Source: Cryptomeria japonica
Taxonomy: Eukaryota > Streptophyta > Pinopsida > Cupressales > Cupressaceae
Assembly (NCBI RefSeq): GCF_030272615.1
Contig: NC_081405.1
Span: 653,004,920-653,068,919, forward strand
DNA length: 64,000 nucleotides
Direction: 5' to 3'
The number at the start of each line of letters is the position of its first letter. Position 1 is the stretch's first letter. The notes below the pieces were generated by a model that had not been told where the DNA came from, did not search any database, and saw only the letters and a list, made by a program, of their open reading frames with translations. The position numbers were made by a program, and so were the translations under genes. Positions 1-12,237 of the stretch are shown piece after piece.

Positions 1-303
1 TTTCCCTAAGGTTGTGCACATTATCTTTCCAAGTTATCTAAGCGATAGTGAGCTCCTTGGCCTCTACCCTAAATTTTGTAATTAGTTTAAATATATATTT
101 TGTGTGTGATTCTCACCATGTCTTTTTCCAATTTGGGTTTGCCACATAAAAGTCTTGGTGTTCATGTGTTGTTTCTCTTGTGGTTTTATTTATTTACTTT
201 CATACGTAAGGTGTATGGAATGAATGATAAGTAGAAGGTTAAATCTAGATAAGTTTGTATTATGATTTATCCCCCCCTTCTCAACATCCGATAGTATTCA
301 ACA
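1..303 (+). repeat. 3' part of the E1 5' LTR
   Basis: Partial LTR cut by the window start. It ends ATTCAACA at 303, immediately before the primer-binding site, and matches 18,960-19,258 with many substitutions and small indels. The high divergence between the two copies indicates an old insertion. Confidence 0.8.
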
Positions 304-305
304 AT

Positions 306-325
306 TGGTATTAGAGCAAGGTTCC
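306..325 (+). other. E1 primer-binding site, initiator-Met-tRNA type
   Basis: TGGTATTAGAGC lies two bases after the LTR end. It differs by one base from TGGTATCAGAGC, the usual plant copia site complementary to the 3' end of initiator methionine tRNA. Confidence 0.8.
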
Positions 326-429
326 TAAAGTAATAGCCCAACAGATGAGGTATGTCCAGGTTTTGAACACTATGTTTTCTAAAAGAGATTTGGATGCTAT
401 GGAAAACAAGAATGGGACATTGATTTTGT

Positions 430-1260
430 GGTAGATATGGATGGATAATTAAGGCATGCTCTAGAAAATATAGATGAAATAAAAAACAAGTGCAAGAAAG
501 TAGAAGAGAAGGTCACGTATTTGAGAAAGATACTTGATGAAGGAAGGAAGGCTATTGATAATCTTGAAACAAAGATACATGAAAAATATGGAGAATGTAT
601 CAAACTTAAGGAAGAAGTGAATATGTTGAAGAAAGAGTTGAATGAGGCAAAAGAACAAATTGACATAGGTTTCAAGCTTAAAGGTGGTAGTGAACTACTT
701 GATGTGATGCTGAGTTCTTAGAAGAAAAATAAAGATAAAGGTGGACTTGGATTTGAGAAAGGTGAAAGCTCTAAGATTAAATTAGTAAGAGAGATAACGG
801 GAAGGAAAAAGTCAAGGATGAATTGATGGACACCAGCAAAGATAAAAAAGGTTTCATTCCAATCCAAAACAAGAAGAGTGTCAAAAGGAATCCTCTTGCT
901 CAAACCAAGTATTCATCAATCTTCAATGGTAACTATTTTTCATGCAATAAATTTGGACACATAGTTAGTGAATGTAGAAGCTGGCCATTTAATGATTAGT
1001 GTTACTCTTATAGTAAGTTTGAACACAAAGCAAATGAGTGCAAAAGTAGGATGGTATGGAATGACTATGTGAATACAAACTATGGTAGAAATGGTTATTT
1101 ATTCACTAGATATTGTTATGCATGCAACAAATATGGGTCAAGGATTTTGAATGTAGATCTACTGTTAGAAGAAGTGGAAATGGTTCGCAACAACGTCCAA
1201 CTTGTTATAACTATAATAAATCAGGACACATTGCTAAGTTTTGTAGATGAAAGAATGAAA
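430..1260 (+). pseudogene. E1 decayed gag: coiled coil plus four CCHC zinc knuckles
   Basis: An open stretch at 521-721 encodes a charged heptad-like coiled coil rich in Glu and Lys. Downstream are four tandem knuckle relics at 934-975, 1000-1041, 1114-1154 and 1203-1244. The first lacks its first Cys (Tyr instead). The second and fourth have the second Cys changed to Tyr. The third is split by a frameshift just after its Gly. An in-frame TAG sits at 997. Spacing otherwise follows C-x2-C-x4-H-x4-C, and the tails read GHIVSEC and GHIAKFC. Tandem knuckles after a coiled coil are typical of plant copia-type gag proteins that package element RNA. The frame is broken repeatedly, so this is a relic. 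Confidence 0.7.
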
Positions 1261-1699
1261 AGATTAATGGTTCGATAAACAATATTGATATCAATGGAGA
1301 AAAGGAGAAGATATAGATGACATGGGTGAATAAATTATATGACAAGGTGGAAGAAAAGACTGAGGATGGGTTTGGACCTCCTGATGATGTAGATTCCTAT
1401 TTCGGTAACTAGATAATATGTATTGTCTAAGGGGCATTATTGATTGAAGATCTTATGGGCCCCCTTGTGGTATGAATGTTGAGTTGTTTTCAGAATGGCA
1501 AAGATTGTGAGAGTATTTTTGGAGGTTACTGCATGGTTTTGTTGGTTTGCAACATTATTTGTGAAAATTGATGAAATAGAGTATCAACTTTATGAGTTAT
1601 AAAAGTAAAGTTCATTAATGCATATTTAACCCCAAGTAGGTGAATAGAACAGATAAACTGGATTTTTAAAATCATTTTGATCACTTATGATCTTGTTAT

Positions 1700-4600
1700 C
1701 TTGAGAGTTGTTGCATGTAAATGAGTTTCTTATATGATTAGTGCATTTATAGTATTTTTCCTGCAAACCCTAAGTTCCCTGTGAAATTTGTGAAAGAGTG
1801 AAATGGTGATTCCAATTATTGTAGACCCTAAATTGACGCCATAAATCATGTTCAAGCTATATCTATATGTGGTGATCATGAGGGACAAAGAAGATGCATT
1901 TTTGAGGGTTTTGATCAACTGTGTCTACACTGAATATGCTAGGGCATACATTCATGCCAATGTAAAAGAGGTTAGTCATTAAAAGTCTTATGATATTTGA
2001 GATAAGTTGATAGAAGAAGATTTAATTACCTTCAAAGAGTGGTATAAGAACATTTTGTTGATGGGTTTGTACATTTGAAGGGAAATTATCGATTTTAGCT
2101 AGAAGAGGAGTGAATTAAGATCATTTTAAGTTGCATTCATGAGGATATAATGTATTTTGACTAACCATACAAGATAAAAAAGGAATTCCATTACAGTATT
2201 ACCTCATTTGTGCTCCATCGGTATGTTTTTGGTGAAAAAGACTATGAAGAATGACTTTGTTGTAGAGTTGACTGGTACTAGATTTGATGGAAGTGGAATG
2301 ATAGTAGAGGATATTGTTGATTCAAGAATTCAATTTATGGCAAATATTTTGGCCTACAAGATATATTATTAGAATAGGAGGGTTCTGCCACCACTATAAC
2401 TATTTTCACTACACATCAAATGGTGGTTGTTGGAAATATATTTGATCTATATGAATTGTTGAGATAGTGATTTCTAGAGAAAATTGACAAAAAAAAGAAA
2501 AGTAAGTACCCTTTCAAATATGGATCTTTTATTATCTATTTGGCATTCATGTTTATGAATGATCTTCCAATTACTAAGGATCATGTTTGGGATAAGTTTT
2601 CTTGCATTGTAGTATAAATTAGATAGCACATTATAAGTTTTAAGATTAACAATAAAGCATACAACACAATATATTTTGGTTAGTATAAGAATATTTAGGA
2701 TACTATGCAAGAAAGAGAAAGGTTTACTCCAGACATGATCTGGAAGTATAAGGATGTATTCACATTTTGTGTGAGTACAAATAATTGTTATATGAGGTTG
2801 TTGAGCTAAGGACTACATTGGCACCAGAGCTACCCTATAAAGTATCTATAGAAGAAATTGAGAGGCTCATTTCTATAGTTATATAGATACCAATAGATCC
2901 CAAATTTGGTATCATAAGATAAATTGAAGCTAAGTTGTGGAAACAAAAAATAGAGAAAGGAAAATAAGAGGATGGAGAAGTTATACAAGGATATTGGTCT
3001 ACCTCCAATAGTAGAAGCATTTGGTGTCACTCATATTGTAAGGCCATCTAAACAAGAACACAAGTGGACTGGTTCTATGTTTGCCTCCCCTCTGATAAAG
3101 ATAGGATCCTCAAAAACCCTTGACTGATTAGTACCAAGTGAGAAGAAGGAACCTAGGAAAAAAAAGAAAGCTGTAAAAAAGAAAAATGATCTAGAGCTTG
3201 AAGTGGAAGAATTGGAAAGTAGTATTGTAGATGAGGAAGTAGATAATGAATAGTTTTATATTAAGACAATTTCTAAGTAGACTAAGGTGGAACAAGAGGA
3301 AGAAAGAACAAGAAGAGGACATAGTTTCTCTTAGCATAATTAAAAGATCATTGGTCACTCCAGAAGTGACTCCTACCAAGAAGAGAAATGAGGTTAAGAA
3401 GAAAATACCAACACAACCAAAGGAAAAGAAGGAGAAATTTAAAGATGATCCAAATTATTAGGCTTTGGATATTAAAAGTTTGGTGGAAGAAATATATGTG
3501 AGCATTGATTGTTGATTTCTCTGATAGGATGCATTTGGTTGCACTTCTGGGAGACAAGGAGAAGATTGAGAAGGCGATAATCAAGTATATGATTATGTTT
3601 AAAACTTTTGTAGATGAAATTAAAAGGAAATTTCCTAAAGAGATTTTGGAAGTATTGACAAATAGGAGAAAGGATGTAGTAATGAAGGAGTCAAATTTGT
3701 GGACTCAAGCACTAGATATGGTAACCAATCCTCTGTCAAAGGAAGAAAGGACATGAATTAAATAGGCCCTCAAAAAAAAGATTCAAAACAAAGGAAAGGG
3801 TAAACTTGATCATAGATCGAGATTCAAAAGATATCAAGATGATACTAAAGTGGATAGAAGATGAAGCAATGGAGGAAATAGAGCAACTAAAGGTTATTTT
3901 GTCTTCTCCAAAGAAGATAAACATAGGAACTAGTCTAGGAAAAATGAGCAATATAGTCATTCCACAAAATAAAAGAGAAGAGAAAAAAGTGTTTTGAGTG
4001 ATCAAGTAGATGCAAGACACAATGTAGACAATATGGAAATGGAGATTCTAGATGGTGTTGATGAGAAGGAAGAGAAAGAGGAAATAGATAAGGACAAGGC
4101 TAAAGAAGAAAAGGCAAAAGAAAGATCAGAGAAATCAGAGGAGGAGAAAGAAGAGAAGAAAGATAGTTTGAGAAGGACAAACACAAGAAGTAAAATAGAA
4201 CAAGAAGATAGAAGGGATAGTAGAAGAAGAGACATAAGGGAAGAAGGAGATATCTGTAAAGGAGGTAGAGAAGGAGAAGGATGAAGAAGGTGAAAAGAGA
4301 AAGTTGTTTGTTGTAGAATATTTTAGACACTTCAGAGATTCAATATTAGACTTACTACAATTGCAAATAAAGTTCCAACCAGTTGTCATTGTAGAGGTAC
4401 TATAGGTACCTATGTCTCTTGAGGTCAAATTGACCTTAGCAGATTATTAACCTTGCATATGTTGCACTTAATGATGTCCTCCATCATATCGCGAGGAAGA
4501 AATTTATTATATCTCAGGTGAAGTGAACTAATTTGGTAAATGATACACTGAATTTTCTCCAGGAGAGGCTTTTAGAGGTTACTTTAAATGAATCACCGAG

Positions 4601-5180
4601 TGATATAGAGAAGCTACGGGTGCTTCTTAAGAAATTGAAAGATCATGCTTTTGACTTGGAAGCTACAATTTTAAAGAATGTTGAGAAGAAGATAAAGGAT
4701 AAAAGATTAGAAGAGTTAGTAAACAAGTGTGTAGATGCACATATGTAACTGCAAGTGAGTATAAGTGTTTTTGAGAAGAGTATAGATAGTATTGTAGAAG
4801 TATATCAATTTTGTCACAAGTGGCTTGAGTCAAAAGTGGCATAGGTCAAAAGTGGCCTGAGTCAACTCAAGAAATACAAAATTAGGTAAACTTTTTTTTA
4901 GAATCGAATTTTTGGGTTGTTTGAGTTAGTGAACTTTAAGGAATTGATGGAGATGGTAAAGGAAGAGTTTAGTTAGAGAACTTGTACATAAACCTTAATT
5001 TTCTAATAAATCAAATGGAGCAAATCAAGAAGGATTTCTACCGATTGAGAGGTATTATAGATATGCACCTCATTTCTATGTTGTATATTTTCAAAGATTC
5101 TCAGGAGTTAAGAAAGATAGTGAATATTCTAGAAAGTTGTGAAGTGGCAAAGAATATTATATTTAAGATGAAGAGTTAGT
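1700..5180 (+). pseudogene. E1 second coding region of unknown function (decayed)
   Basis: Plus-strand reading can be followed through short open segments (1,840-2,000, 2,215-2,400, 3,246-3,461, 3,505-3,756, 3,806-4,284, 4,533-4,748, 4,982-5,179) broken by stops and frameshifts. Composition changes along it: a mixed N-terminal part, a long Lys/Glu-rich low-complexity middle (about 3,250-4,290), and a C-terminal part with coiled-coil character. I see no RT, integrase or protease motif. The layout (globular part, charged linker, coiled-coil tail) resembles the ORF inside the 12,238-17,043 insertion and a fragment at 19,260-19,665. That points to a family of proteins carried by non-autonomous LTR elements. 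Function unknown. Confidence 0.4.
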
Positions 5181-6522
5181 GTACCCTTTTGGTCTTTGTA
5201 GGAATTGATTGGAGTACTACCTGGGCTCAGCTAAATTTCATCCACTAGAATATCATACCCCTATCTTAGTAACTTGGTTAAATTATTTTTGGTAAGAAAG
5301 TTTTGATTGTATACACATGTGAACATGTTGGTGTGATGGTGAAAATTAGGGTTTGCACCATAGAAGGAAGAAACCACTAATTTTTGCTTGGGGACAAAAA
5401 AATTAAAGAGAGGTAAACTCAATGGATCTAGACACAAACCAATAAGGATAAGGGTTGAGAATTCTATTGGATTTACTAGATTTGATCAGACTTCCCTCTT
5501 TTAAGTTGAATTATAAAAAAATGTTAAAATTAGGATAAATATGTTGAAATTGATATAAAAAATGCATAAACAGTGAGCTACATTTGTGGGATTGAGCCAT
5601 GAATTTAGATCTGAGGACTGTAAGAGTATTTAGACTTGTTCCCAGAAGGAGATCCTAATTCATTGAGACTGTAGCAATGGTCACTTTGGTCCTCCACACT
5701 TTTCACACTCCAATAGTGGATTGATTCATCACTATAAATAAAGCCAATTCTAAATATTATAGCTCTGTACTTGTTCTTGTGCACAATAGAGAAGGGAAAT
5801 AGTTTGGGAATAGGGGTTTGCCTTAGGTCAAACCCTGGTTTTGGAATTAACCATGAAATAGAAATGAAATATGATTAAATTGGAGTAATGTAAATGTTTT
5901 CCTTTTGAGGGAGATGTTGAATAATGACTGGAACATAAATGCTATACCCCCTTGTGAATTTTTGTTTGTCTCTGGATGTGAAATTAGGGTTTCATGAAGT
6001 CTTCAATAACATAGAACATGAATGTCAACTCCAATGCTTGAATCTTGACCTTATCTCTGCTCCAATTCTTGAAAGAAGAGTGAAAGATTCCTTTCTCACT
6101 TGAACTTAAATGCTTGATTTATTGAATTCATTGATCAATATGATTGTCAGATTCCAATTATTTATCTCAAAATGAGAGGGATAGGCCTCCTTTTATACTT
6201 TCTAGTTGAAAAACAACTTAATTTTTTTACATGAGCTAACATGGGGTTAGTATTCCTACCCAAATCTTGTGACCATTAAGGGGACCAAAAATGGGTCTTA
6301 ACTGGGAGGACCATGATGCTAGGAACTTTGGTCCTGAGGGGACTAGGGTGCTAGTTCCCTAGTCCTAACCAATCAAGCATCACGAATAAAGGGTAAAATA
6401 AAGTGCAAGGTAAAAATTATGGCAAATATGCATGGTATGAGCAAAATCAAGTCTCCAATCAAGCCTTAGGACATGAACACCAAGGTGAGGGCCCAAATGA
6501 GGATAAAATTGTAAGGGAGTAC

Positions 6523-7870
6523 TATTACCAGCAACAATGGAGAAAAAATGAGAGGAGGGTGAATTAGTTTTCACTAGATCTACAATCTTAACCACAAAAA
6601 TAGATATGATAAACTACAACCATAATAGAGATAAGAAAATTGATAACACAACACACAACACCAATATTTTGACCCAGAAAACTTGATTAAGGAAAAAGCC
6701 ATGATGGGAACCTACCTACAGTAAGATGATACTCTGCAGTAGTATGTGAAAATATTACAATGGGGAATGTACATGCATTCAAGCACACTGCCTAGAGCTC
6801 ATTGCTCAAAAGATAATGAACCAAAAGGCTAGAACCATCAGGGAAGTATCACTGACTTACAAGAAGATTCAAACTACAATCTGGTAGGAATGAACTACAA
6901 TAATAGCATCTCCAAATGCTTGATGACAGTTCTAGTTAACCACAATTGTCTTCTCTGCAACACCAATCTCTCCTCAATGCACTACACCAAAAGATGAATC
7001 CTTGTTCATACATACACCACTCTCTGATAATGCAGATACAACCTTGATACCCAAATTACATGACAATATTAGATATTTATACATTTCATCAACCTTGACA
7101 ACAAGGTCGGCTAAACCCTCAACTAACAATTATTAAATTACATCACACGATACAAAGATTGACCACCAAACCAATATAATTATTTATATGACATAACATG
7201 GACCTAATTCAAGTCTCCAAAAATGCAACACCACCGGAAATCATGCCAAGATCAACCACAACATAATACATCACTAGAAAAACCACATAACATGAAGAAC
7301 ATCACTGGTTAACAAAATCACTGAAAACTCACACAATAATCAATGTGGATCATCAGAACAAATAGGACACAAATAGGAAACACCAACAAGCATATTAGAA
7401 TCATCAGTAACAGCTGCACAAACACCACTTATCAAATCTTCATCTGTCAACATTTGGAACTCAAGAACACTCAAACAACATCAACTGTCATGAAGAAAGA
7501 TAACTTGTGGAGAACCAAATCATGAACCATCTGAAATGAAGATACCCAAGACCATCCCAAACAATAGATCCCAAAATCTCAAATCAAGATCTAATCACAT
7601 CGGAATATATTGGAGGAAATACTGAACCCTGCAAAGCACTGATCAAATAAACAAACTGGAAAAGAGGATCATATGATATATGATCAATTAAGCTTCCTAG
7701 ATCACAAAAACCAACACAAAAAATTATAATGATACTAAAGATACTCCATACACCAAACTATAATCACAATGAACCCATTTTGCAGTCACCAGAGTAGGAA
7801 TATGTTGACATCAATGACAACAACATATCCTAGCAGCAACAATGTCCAATAATCTCCCCAATGTCCAACA
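6523..7870 (-). repeat. C1 3' LTR
   Basis: Matches 11,711-12,237 plus 17,049-17,864 nearly base for base in length (about 1,348 against 1,343). It ends TCCAACA on the plus strand (TGTTGGA at the minus-strand start). A minus-strand TATAAATA lies at about 7,075-7,082. The outer terminus has decayed to TATTACCAGC, against TGTTAGCAAC in the partner LTR. Confidence 0.9.
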
Positions 7871-7882
7871 ATCTCCCCCTTT
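7871..7882 (-). other. C1 polypurine tract
   Basis: The minus strand reads AAAGGGGGAGAT directly before the LTR start TGTTGG, the usual plus-strand priming site of a copia element. Confidence 0.85.
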
Positions 7883-8099
7883 GGCATTGATGGAAACATA
7901 TGAATGTGAAAAAACAATCAATGCAAAGAAAGAAACATCTCCAACACACTCCCCCTAAGATCATATAGATAAAACAGTTTTTCACATGCATCTCTCCCCC
8001 TTTGATAGCAATGCCAAAGACCTTAAAACAAAAAACCAAACTCTCCTTCATAGATAATTAGATCATTAATCTCTCCCTCTTATACACATAACCAAACTA

Positions 8100-9040
8100 C
8101 TCCACCTGAGGAGCAGCACCAACTCATCAATTCGTACAAAGAGATAAGACTATGAAGTCCACTAGATTGATGCAACTCAATGCATCTAGTTCTCACCAGT
8201 AGGGGTGGATACCCCTAACTTCTCTCTCAAATAGACAAATGTATCTATAGGCAAATGATTAGTGAAAATATCATCAATCTATTCCTTTTTAGACACATAC
8301 TCCAACTTCACTTCTTCTTCATTGACTTTCTTCCTCAAGTAATGATATTTGATTGTCACAAGTTTAGTCTTTGAATATTGCACTAGATTCTTTGACATGT
8401 TGATAGCACTAGAATTGTCACAGTATATGATAGTAGGATCATCATAGATAACTCTAATATCCTTCAACATTTTCTTCATCCAAACCACCTGAGTGCAACT
8501 ACTAGCAACAACAATATACTCAGCTTCAGTAGTAGATAAGGAAACTGAATCTTGTTTCTTACTAGCCCATGAAATTGATTTCTTACCCAAAAAGAAAGCA
8601 CCACTAGATGTATTCTTTCGGTCATCAATATCACTAGCCCAATTAGCATCAATGTAAGAACATAAAATGAAATCATCATTCCTCAGATACCACAAACTAT
8701 AATCCATAGTTCCCTTCAAGTATCTAAATATTGTTTTAACAGCAGTGACTTGACTCTCATTCGAATCAACTTGATATCTAGCAGCCATGCACACATCATG
8801 CATAATGTTCAGCTTAGTCTGAGTAAGATATAGTATTCCACAAACCATAGAATTGTACAATCTCTGATTAGATTTTGAAGATTCATCATTCTTAGATAAT
8901 TTGTAGCCAGTCACCATAGGAGTTCCAACCGATTTGGAGTTATCTAATCCAAACTTCTTTAGTAATTCCCTCACATTTTTAGGTTCAACTTTAAATATCA
9001 AACATACCTCTTTAACATCTAGCCTTCTTCGAGTCATCAC
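8100..9040 (-). pseudogene. C1 pol 3' part: RT C-terminus and RNase H, RT core deleted
   Basis: A 253-codon open stretch (8,279-9,040) contains the copia RT tail (KSVGTPM, then the YLKGT region) and a complete-looking RNase H with acidic motifs SYIDANWASD, STTEAEY and IYCDNSSAI. The frame continues past a stop near 8,279 with the usual copia C-terminal IFT...LP motif. Near its N-terminus, text from the linker before RT (EPKNV) runs in frame straight into RELLKKFGL, which normally follows the RT palm. The YVDD catalytic region and most of RT are therefore missing. Confidence 0.88.
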
Positions 9041-9880
9041 ACATTTATTTTAATCTCCAATAATCTGATATTCTAAATGATTTAGTCCTACATACCTTGG
9101 AGTCTTCTGATTGTTCTAATTTTTAGATTCCTACACTTCTCCACCGGCAACAACAACATATGGATTAACAGTCTCTATCGGATTAGTCTACTTTGGTTCT
9201 TCAATCTAAATAGGATTTAGAACAACATGTTGACCATCATCATATCCACATGCTCTGATCTCTTTTCCAAGGTTCTCATCCACCTTCACATTTGCATTTT
9301 CTACTATCTTTCTTAGTCTCTAATTGTAGCAATGGTAGGCTTTTCTCTTAGTTGAATATCCCATGAAAATTCCTTCATTACTTCTTGCATAAAACTTTCA
9401 TATGTTATCATCTCTCTTGATATAACATTTTCTACCAATTACTCTAAAATATCTTAGAGTAGGAACATGACCAAACCATAACTCATAAGGAGTCTAATTG
9501 GTATCACCTTTGATGTGAACTCAGTTGAATGTGTAAACTGCAGTGCTAATAAATTCTCTCCAATAGATCTTTGAAACGTTCCCTTCGATCAACATAGTCC
9601 TTGCAGCGTCCAAAACAGTCTTGTTCTTCCATTCAACAACTCCATTCTTCTGAGGGGTTATAGGAGCACATAATTGTCTTCTAATCACATGCTTCTCACA
9701 GAATGAATCAAACTCACTGAAACAAAAATCTCCACCTCTGTCAGATCTCAGACAGTTTACCTTCAATCCTAACTCAATCTCAACCTTTGCTTTGAATATC
9801 TTGAATTTGTCTAATGCTTCAAATTTTTCCTTCAAAAAGACAACCCACATCATCTTGGAATAATCATCAATTAGAAACAT
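9041..9880 (-). pseudogene. C1 integrase core and C-terminal region
   Basis: The 119-codon open stretch 9,521-9,880 carries the copia integrase core: IDDYSK, then LRSDRGGDF (second catalytic Asp) and TPQKNGVVEWKNKT (catalytic Glu with the conserved Asn-Gly turn). Downstream, 9,041-9,520 reads as the broken integrase C-terminus (TPYELWFGHVP, then GYS) and the linker to RT, with several stops. Function in the family: insertion of element cDNA into the genome. Degenerate here. Confidence 0.87.
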
Positions 9881-10110
9881 AAAATATCTATCTCCCTACA
9901 CACTTCTAACATTTGTAGGTCCACACATGTTAGTATGAACAAGATCTAACAATCCATCAAATATATATTATTTTCTCTTGAAAGAAATTCTTGTTTTCTT
10001 ACCCAATTGACATTCTTTACACACTGGATTAGTAGGCTTAACAATTTTAGGTAGATCTCTAGCAGCTTGAATAGAATTGAGCTTAATCATTGAATCAAAG
10101 TTAACATGAA

Positions 10111-10848
10111 TCAAATTCTCTTATGCCACGACCAACTTTCATCAATCTGAGAAATCAAACAACTTTTCTCACTAGCATTCAAATAAAAATAATTACCTTT
10201 AGTCTTAGTCCCAGATGCAATCTCTATACTAGAGGCATTTAGGATCTTGCATTTACCATTTTTGAATTGTAAATCATAACCTTTGTCAACCATCTATCCA
10301 ACACTCAAAAGATTATGCTTCAAAACTTCAACATACAAAACATCATCAATATTATGCTTACCATCAAAAGATAAAGAGCCTCTACCATGGAACACACAGG
10401 CTTTGTCATCTCCAAATCTCACTATTCTACCATCATACCTTTCCATACTCACAAATTTGCTTTTATCACTGGTCATATGATGTGAACAACCACTGTCTAT
10501 TACCCATTCATTGCTTTCCTCAACTTTAGCAGCTAAAGGTTTCTCCTCAATAGTGTAGCTAGTGGGATCAACATGTACTGGTCCATATTCCTTAATAGAA
10601 AGGAATACAACTTCATCTCCTTTTGATTCTTTATCTATAACACCTTTATCAATAGCATAATAGCAGTTCTTCTGATTCCTATACTTTCGCTTAGAATTGT
10701 AAGGCTTATCATACTTCTCATGCTTCTCATATCTATCATTTCTATCATGCTTATCAAATTTATCATGCCTATCATATTTAGCCATTTGCTTCAGGAACCT
10801 AGAAGAAAAATGTCCTACCTTATTGCAAGAGAAATATTTTAAAGGCAA
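10111..10848 (-). pseudogene. C1 zinc knuckle, aspartic protease and pre-integrase domain
   Basis: One reading frame with a single internal stop at 10,294-10,296. The N-terminal knuckle YFSCNKVGHFSSRF has lost its first and last Cys. A Lys/Asp/His/Arg-rich spacer with repeated KHD/KYD units follows. Then comes the copia protease active site WVIDSGCSHHMTS. After the stop comes the pre-integrase domain, ending SWSWHKR, where LWHKR is usual. The order agrees with the Ty1/copia polyprotein. Confidence 0.87.
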
Positions 10849-10884
10849 TTTTCCATCATACTTACGGGCTCCCTTAGGTAATGT

Positions 10885-11654
10885 CTAGGCAATCAATGCT
10901 TCAAGATCATCCAGTTCTCTTTCCTTCTCTTCCATCTCTCTCCTTTCTCTTTCATATATGGATATTTTATATTCTTTAGGTTCATACTTCTTCTTACCAA
11001 ATACAAATGCTCTAAATGTTGTTTTTAACTTTCCATGTGATTCTCCAAATTTGCTCAGCTCAAATGCAGTAATCTCTCCAACCAACATATCTCTTGTCAC
11101 AGTAGTCACAATCCGGATCTAATCAATACCAACTACCTTATGTTTATAAGCAGGAGGCAAAGATCTCAACACCTTAGCAATAATTTATCTTCGTCAAAGG
11201 TTCCACAGGCACATCTGATACCTAGGACAAGGTCATTCACCTTAGCCATAAAGGTATTTATGTTCTCATCTTCTCCCATCTTCAACATTTCATATTTCCC
11301 TTTCAAAATCTACAACTTAGCAGCTTTGACTTGTTTATCTCCTTCATACACAGTCTCAAGCTTCTCCGAGATCTCATGTGCAGTATGAATTCCCATTACA
11401 TTTGTTATTTCTAAATTAGTCAAGCCTCACAACAATGCTTCCTTCACTCTAATGTTATGTTCAACTTCTTTGATCTCATTAGCAATAACCGGTCCATCCA
11501 GAGGAGCAAAATAGACATTCTTTTTAATCTTCTAGTAATCTTATCTAAGACATCTTAGGTGCACTTCCCTCTGGTTCTTCCATATAGCATGGCTACTACC
11601 ATCAAATCTCAGACTTACCTTCTTAAGAATAACACCTCCAGTTCTAGTTGCCAT
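10885..11654 (-). pseudogene. C1 gag N-terminal region
   Basis: The minus-strand ATG at 11,652-11,654 opens MATRTGGVILKKVSLRFDGS, a common start of plant copia gag, 40 bases after the primer-binding site. The frame is lost by about 11,541 and recovered in another frame by 11,109, where a Glu/Lys/Arg-rich helical segment (10,885-11,109) leads toward the knuckle. At least one frameshift and a stop at 10,885 separate the pieces. The family role is assembly of the virus-like particle. Confidence 0.8.
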
Positions 11655-11693
11655 CTCAGATCTCCTTAAGTGGTTAAGCTTCTTCCAGAGGAT

Positions 11694-11710
11694 CTCACTC
11701 TGATACCAAC
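11694..11710 (-). other. C1 primer-binding site, initiator-Met-tRNA type
   Basis: The minus strand reads TTGGTATCAGAG immediately after the LTR terminus AACA, a match to the usual plant initiator methionine tRNA primer site. Confidence 0.9.
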
Positions 11711-12237
11711 TGTTAGCAACAACAATGAAGGAAAACTGAGAGGGGGGTGAATCAGTTTTCACCAAATCTACAATCTTAACCACAAAATAGATATGACAAA
11801 CTGCAACAATAACAGAGATAAGAAAATTGATAACATAACGCACAATGCCAATATTTTGACGTGGAAAACTCGACAAAGGGAAAACCACAGTGGGAACCTA
11901 CCCACAGTAAGATGATACTCTACAGGTATATTTGAAAATATTACAATGGGGAATGCACATGCATTTAGGAACACTTCCTAGAGCTCACTTCTCAAAAGAT
12001 AATGACCCAAAAGGCTATGACCCTCAGGGAAGTCTCACTGACTTACAACAAAATTTGAACTACAATCTGACATGAATGAACTGCAATAATAGCATCTCCA
12101 AATTCTTGATGACAGTTTCAGTTAAGCACAATTGTCTACTCTGCAACACCAATCTCTCCTCAATGCACTAAAATGAAAGATGAATCCTTGTTTGCACATA
12201 TACCACTCTTTGATAATGCAAACACAACCTTGATACC

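Noticed and set aside
3994-4284. A Lys/Glu-rich ORF as a stand-alone gene
   Set aside because: It is the charged linker of the decayed E1 second ORF, with neighbouring open segments in other frames, not an independent gene.
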